NCBI GenBank assembly: GCA_017399325.1
Contig: JAFQDY010000202.1
Coordinates: 1 to 9,150, forward strand
Direction of reading: 5' to 3'
DNA from: Oscillospiraceae bacterium
Lineage (GTDB): Bacteria; Bacillota; Clostridia; Oscillospirales; Oscillospiraceae
Length of the DNA: 9,150 nucleotides
Both the position numbers and the translations under genes were made by a program. The notes under the pieces were generated by a model, which searched no databases, had not been told where the DNA came from, and was given only the letters and a program-made list of their open reading frames with translations. Below, piece by piece: positions 7,258 to 9,150 of the stretch (position 1 is the first letter of the stretch; each line of letters opens with the position of its first letter).

Positions 7258-8173
7258 AATGCATCTGACCGGAAAACCGAACCGGCGCAAGGCCTCTGCG
7301 GAAAACCGTCCTGTCAAAGAGGAGAAGATCCAAATTCAGTACACACCGGCAAAACCCTTTAACCGCACCCGTTTTTTACTGCATTTGGTAACGGTGGTAG
7401 CCGTAGTTTTTGCGGTGATCCTGGGTATGTCGATCTTCTTCAAATCCCGCAATGTGATGGTTTCCGGTGCAGAGAAGTACACCGAGTGGGAAGTAAAAGA
7501 AGCCGCCGGTATTGCGGAAAATGACGCGCTTTTGACCCTCAATAAAGCGAAAGTCACCACGCGGATCCGGAAAGCCCTGCCATATGTTGGCGATGTTCGG
7601 GTTGGAATAAAACTGCCGGATACGGTTATGATCTCTATTAAGGAATTGGATGTTGTGTATGCCATAGCCGACAATAACGGCGGCTGGTGGCTGCTGGATG
7701 CCGGTGGCCGCGTTGTGGACACCACAAATGTGGCTTCAGCCGAGAATTATACGAAAATATTGGGTGTAAAGATACAGAACGCAGTGATCGGTGAACAGGC
7801 GGTGGCGGCCAAGGAGGAACTGCCCTCAGAGGAAAATACCCAAACAGAAACCACCGAAACCCAATTGCCCCCTGTGGAGATCCCCACGGGCCAGATGCTG
7901 GAGGCGGCGGTTCAAGTGATTTCCGCACTGGAAAAATGCGGTGTGATGGGAACGATCGTTTCGGTAGATGTGACGGATCTGCAGGAACTGACCATTTGGT
8001 ATGAAAACCGTTATGAAGTCAACTTGGGCAATACCGTGCGTCTGGAGGAAAAAATTGCCGCAGTGAAATCTACCATCAAAAAATTGGGTGAATATCAGAG
8101 CGGATATATGGACGCAAGCTATACAACGTGGCCGGATGAGATATATGTGCGGCCTTTTGACGCAAATTCCTAA
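7235..8173 (+). CDS. ftsQ: Cell division protein FtsQ/DivIB, POTRA domain protein
   Basis: Bitopic divisome protein that in the known family works with FtsL and FtsB/DivIC to recruit and control FtsW and the division PBP. It has 312 residues, longer than B. subtilis DivIB. A basic cytoplasmic tail (about 1-46, with RR and KR-type clusters) precedes one membrane helix at about 47-69. An extracytoplasmic POTRA-like domain (about 70-142) follows, containing NVMVSGAEKYTEWEVKEAAG and the strand pattern LPDTVMISIKE. The FtsQ-type beta domain begins GGWWLLDAGGRVVD and later shows YTKILGVK and YEVNLGNTVRLEEKI. Between these, residues about 193-217 are rich in Glu, Thr and Pro and look like a flexible insertion. 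The gene overlaps murG by 23 nt, so translation is probably coupled. Overall sequence conservation in this family is low, so the call rests on architecture, the short motifs and position before ftsZ. Confidence 0.9.
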   Translation: MDPNERNRMHLTGKPNRRKASAENRPVKEEKIQIQYTPAKPFNRTRFLLHLVTVVAVVFAVILGMSIFFKSRNVMVSGAEKYTEWEVKEAAGIAENDALLTLNKAKVTTRIRKALPYVGDVRVGIKLPDTVMISIKELDVVYAIADNNGGWWLLDAGGRVVDTTNVASAENYTKILGVKIQNAVIGEQAVAAKEELPSEENTQTETTETQLPPVEIPTGQMLEAAVQVISALEKCGVMGTIVSVDVTDLQELTIWYENRYEVNLGNTVRLEEKIAAVKSTIKKLGEYQSGYMDASYTTWPDEIYVRPFDANS

Positions 8174-8212
8174 AAAAAATCAAATTTATTCGGGAAAAAA
8201 TGAGAATTTCTA

Positions 8213-8241
8213 TTGACCTAATCGATTTTTCGCGATAGAAT
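8213..8241 (+). promoter_or_regulatory. Sigma-A-type promoter of ftsZ
   Basis: TTGACC (8213-8218, five of six matches to TTGACA) and TAGAAT (8236-8241, five of six to TATAAT) are separated by the ideal 17 nt. No extended TG precedes the -10. The predicted transcription start is near 8248, giving a leader of about 42 nt before the ftsZ ATG. It would let ftsZ be made at a higher level than the upstream mur genes. It is predicted from sequence only. Confidence 0.75.
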
Positions 8242-8247
8242 ATAAAA

Positions 8248-8263
8248 GTAATATTGTAATTAC
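8248..8263. repeat. Short imperfect dyad at the predicted ftsZ transcription start
   Basis: GTAAT (8248-8252) and its exact reverse complement ATTAC (8259-8263) flank a 6-nt spacer. The dyad sits at the predicted +1 of the ftsZ promoter. It could be an operator half-site pair or a weak leader hairpin. Arms of five AT-rich bases can easily occur by chance. Confidence 0.3.
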
Positions 8264-8274
8264 CCCAGATACAT

Positions 8275-8292
8275 AGGAGGATAAGTAATATG
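8275..8292 (+). promoter_or_regulatory. Ribosome binding site of ftsZ
   Basis: A full AGGAGG (8275-8280) lies 9 nt before the ATG at 8290. It favours this start over the ATG at 8299, which would be 18 nt away. Confidence 0.85.
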
Positions 8293-9150
8293 GCAGATAT
8301 GTTCCAGGAACGCGTTGTTAAAATTAAGGTAATTGGTGTTGGCGGCGCCGGCAACAACGTTATCAACCGCATGATCGAAGCGGGCGTTGACGGTGTCGAC
8401 TTCGTGGTTATCAATACTGATAAGCAGGACCTGAATAAGTCCAAGTGCAAGAACAAGGTGCAGATCGGTGAGAAACTCACCGGTGGCATGGGCGCAGGCT
8501 CCAAGCCCGAAATCGGTCAGCAATCCGCTGAAGAATCCCGCGCACAAATTGCCAAGATTCTTGAGAACACTGACATGGTCTTTATCACCGCAGGTATGGG
8601 CGGCGGTACCGGTACCGGCGCAGCACCCATCGTGGCTGATCTGGCTCGCGAGGCCGGCTGCCTGACTGTTGGCGTTGTTACCAAGCCCTTCAAGTTCGAG
8701 GGTGCAAACCGTATGCGTCAGGCCGAAACCGGCATTGCTGAACTGCATGAGAGAGTTGACTCCCTGGTCATCATCCCCAACGACCGCCTGAAGTATGTTA
8801 CCGATCAGAAGATCACCTTTGCCAACGCATTCGGCATCGCTGACGATGTTCTGAAGCAGGCTGTTACCTCCATCTCTGAGTTGGTTGGCTACTCCGAGCG
8901 CGTGATCATCAACCTGGACTTTGCTGACGTATCTGCCATTATGAAGGATGCAGGCCGCGCACATATGGGCGTTGGTATCGCATCTGGCCGCGAGAAGGCT
9001 GAGCAGGCTGCTATGGCCGCTGTTGCAAGCCCCTTGCTGGAGACCTCCATCAACGGCGCTACCGGCGTTCTGGTAAATGTTACCGGTTCTTCCGAACTGA
9101 CTTTGGATGATGTAGAAACCGCTGCAGGCATCGTTCAGGAAGCAGCAAAT
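8290..9150 (+). CDS. ftsZ: Cell division GTPase FtsZ, N-terminal 287 residues; 3' end outside window
   Basis: Tubulin-like GTPase that polymerises at midcell into the Z-ring and organises septal wall synthesis. The frame is open from 8290 to the window end. The nucleotide-binding domain shows IGVGGAGNNVINRM near the N-terminus, NTDKQDLN, GMGAGSKPEIG, the tubulin signature loop GGGTGTGAAP at residues 104-113, and KFEGANRMRQA. The T7 loop that completes the catalytic site of the next subunit reads NLDFAD at 208-213, with N208, D210 and D213 all present, so the protein should be an active GTPase. The rest of the C-terminal domain, the linker and the C-terminal partner-binding peptide are off the window. 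Codon use differs from the genes upstream: I count 15 AAG against 2 AAA lysine codons, while murG has about 19 AAA and 11 AAG. With its own promoter and strong ribosome binding site, this suggests high expression. Confidence 0.98.
   Translation, partial: MADMFQERVVKIKVIGVGGAGNNVINRMIEAGVDGVDFVVINTDKQDLNKSKCKNKVQIGEKLTGGMGAGSKPEIGQQSAEESRAQIAKILENTDMVFITAGMGGGTGTGAAPIVADLAREAGCLTVGVVTKPFKFEGANRMRQAETGIAELHERVDSLVIIPNDRLKYVTDQKITFANAFGIADDVLKQAVTSISELVGYSERVIINLDFADVSAIMKDAGRAHMGVGIASGREKAEQAAMAAVASPLLETSINGATGVLVNVTGSSELTLDDVETAAGIVQEAAN

Larger units (their letters stand above)
8174..8289 (+). other. Intergenic region between ftsQ and ftsZ
   Basis: This 116-nt AT-rich stretch is the only sizeable non-coding segment in the window. 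I see no GC-rich hairpin followed by a T run after the ftsQ stop, so no intrinsic terminator is supported and read-through into ftsZ is possible. It contains the ftsZ promoter, a short imperfect dyad and the ftsZ ribosome binding site. There is no reading frame worth calling and no ftsA or small basic protein gene. Confidence 0.85.

Noticed and set aside
8174..8212. Possible terminator after ftsQ
   Set aside because: The stretch has A and T runs but no GC-rich stem before a T run; the only inverted match (AAATT and AATTT) is too short.
1..9150. A novel defence, mobile or biosynthetic system hidden in the window
   Set aside because: Every stretch over 120 nt is occupied by a recognisable dcw gene with intact motifs. 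I saw no direct-repeat arrays, transposase motifs, tRNA or rRNA sequence, or unexplained reading frame.

Overview
The window is a stretch of a division and cell-wall (dcw) gene cluster from a low- to mid-GC Firmicute, most likely an anaerobic Clostridia member (Oscillospirales/Ruminococcaceae-like). This assignment is inference from four things: the gene order, strong AGGAGG-type ribosome binding sites, a MurE of the meso-diaminopimelate type, and a SpoVD/PBP2b-like class B PBP with PASTA repeats. No 16S or other marker gene is present to confirm it.

All eight genes lie on the + strand. From left to right they are: the 3' part of a class B penicillin-binding protein (1-1085, its start lies off the window), murE (1110-2564), murF (2564-3925), mraY (3940-4917), an ftsW-type SEDS glycosyltransferase (4931-6103), murG (6100-7257), ftsQ/divIB (7235-8173) and the first 287 codons of ftsZ (8290 to the window end). 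The first seven are packed with gaps of at most 24 nt or with overlaps of 1, 4 and 23 nt, so they look like one operon. The only larger gap is 116 nt before ftsZ. It holds a near-consensus sigma-A promoter and a strong Shine-Dalgarno sequence, so ftsZ probably has its own transcript as well as any read-through.

The genes form one pathway. MurE and MurF complete the UDP-MurNAc-pentapeptide. MraY moves phospho-MurNAc-pentapeptide to undecaprenyl phosphate to make lipid I. MurG adds GlcNAc to make lipid II. FtsW polymerises lipid II and the class B PBP cross-links it at the septum. FtsQ/DivIB scaffolds the divisome and FtsZ positions it.

No undescribed system is visible: this is a conserved housekeeping locus, with no mobile element, CRISPR array, RNA gene or prophage sign. 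Points worth a second look are what is missing compared with the Bacillus layout (murD between mraY and ftsW, murB/murC after murG, ftsA before ftsZ), a possible internal promoter inside murE, codon use in ftsZ that differs from its neighbours, a dyad at the predicted ftsZ transcription start, and a Glu/Thr-rich insertion in FtsQ.
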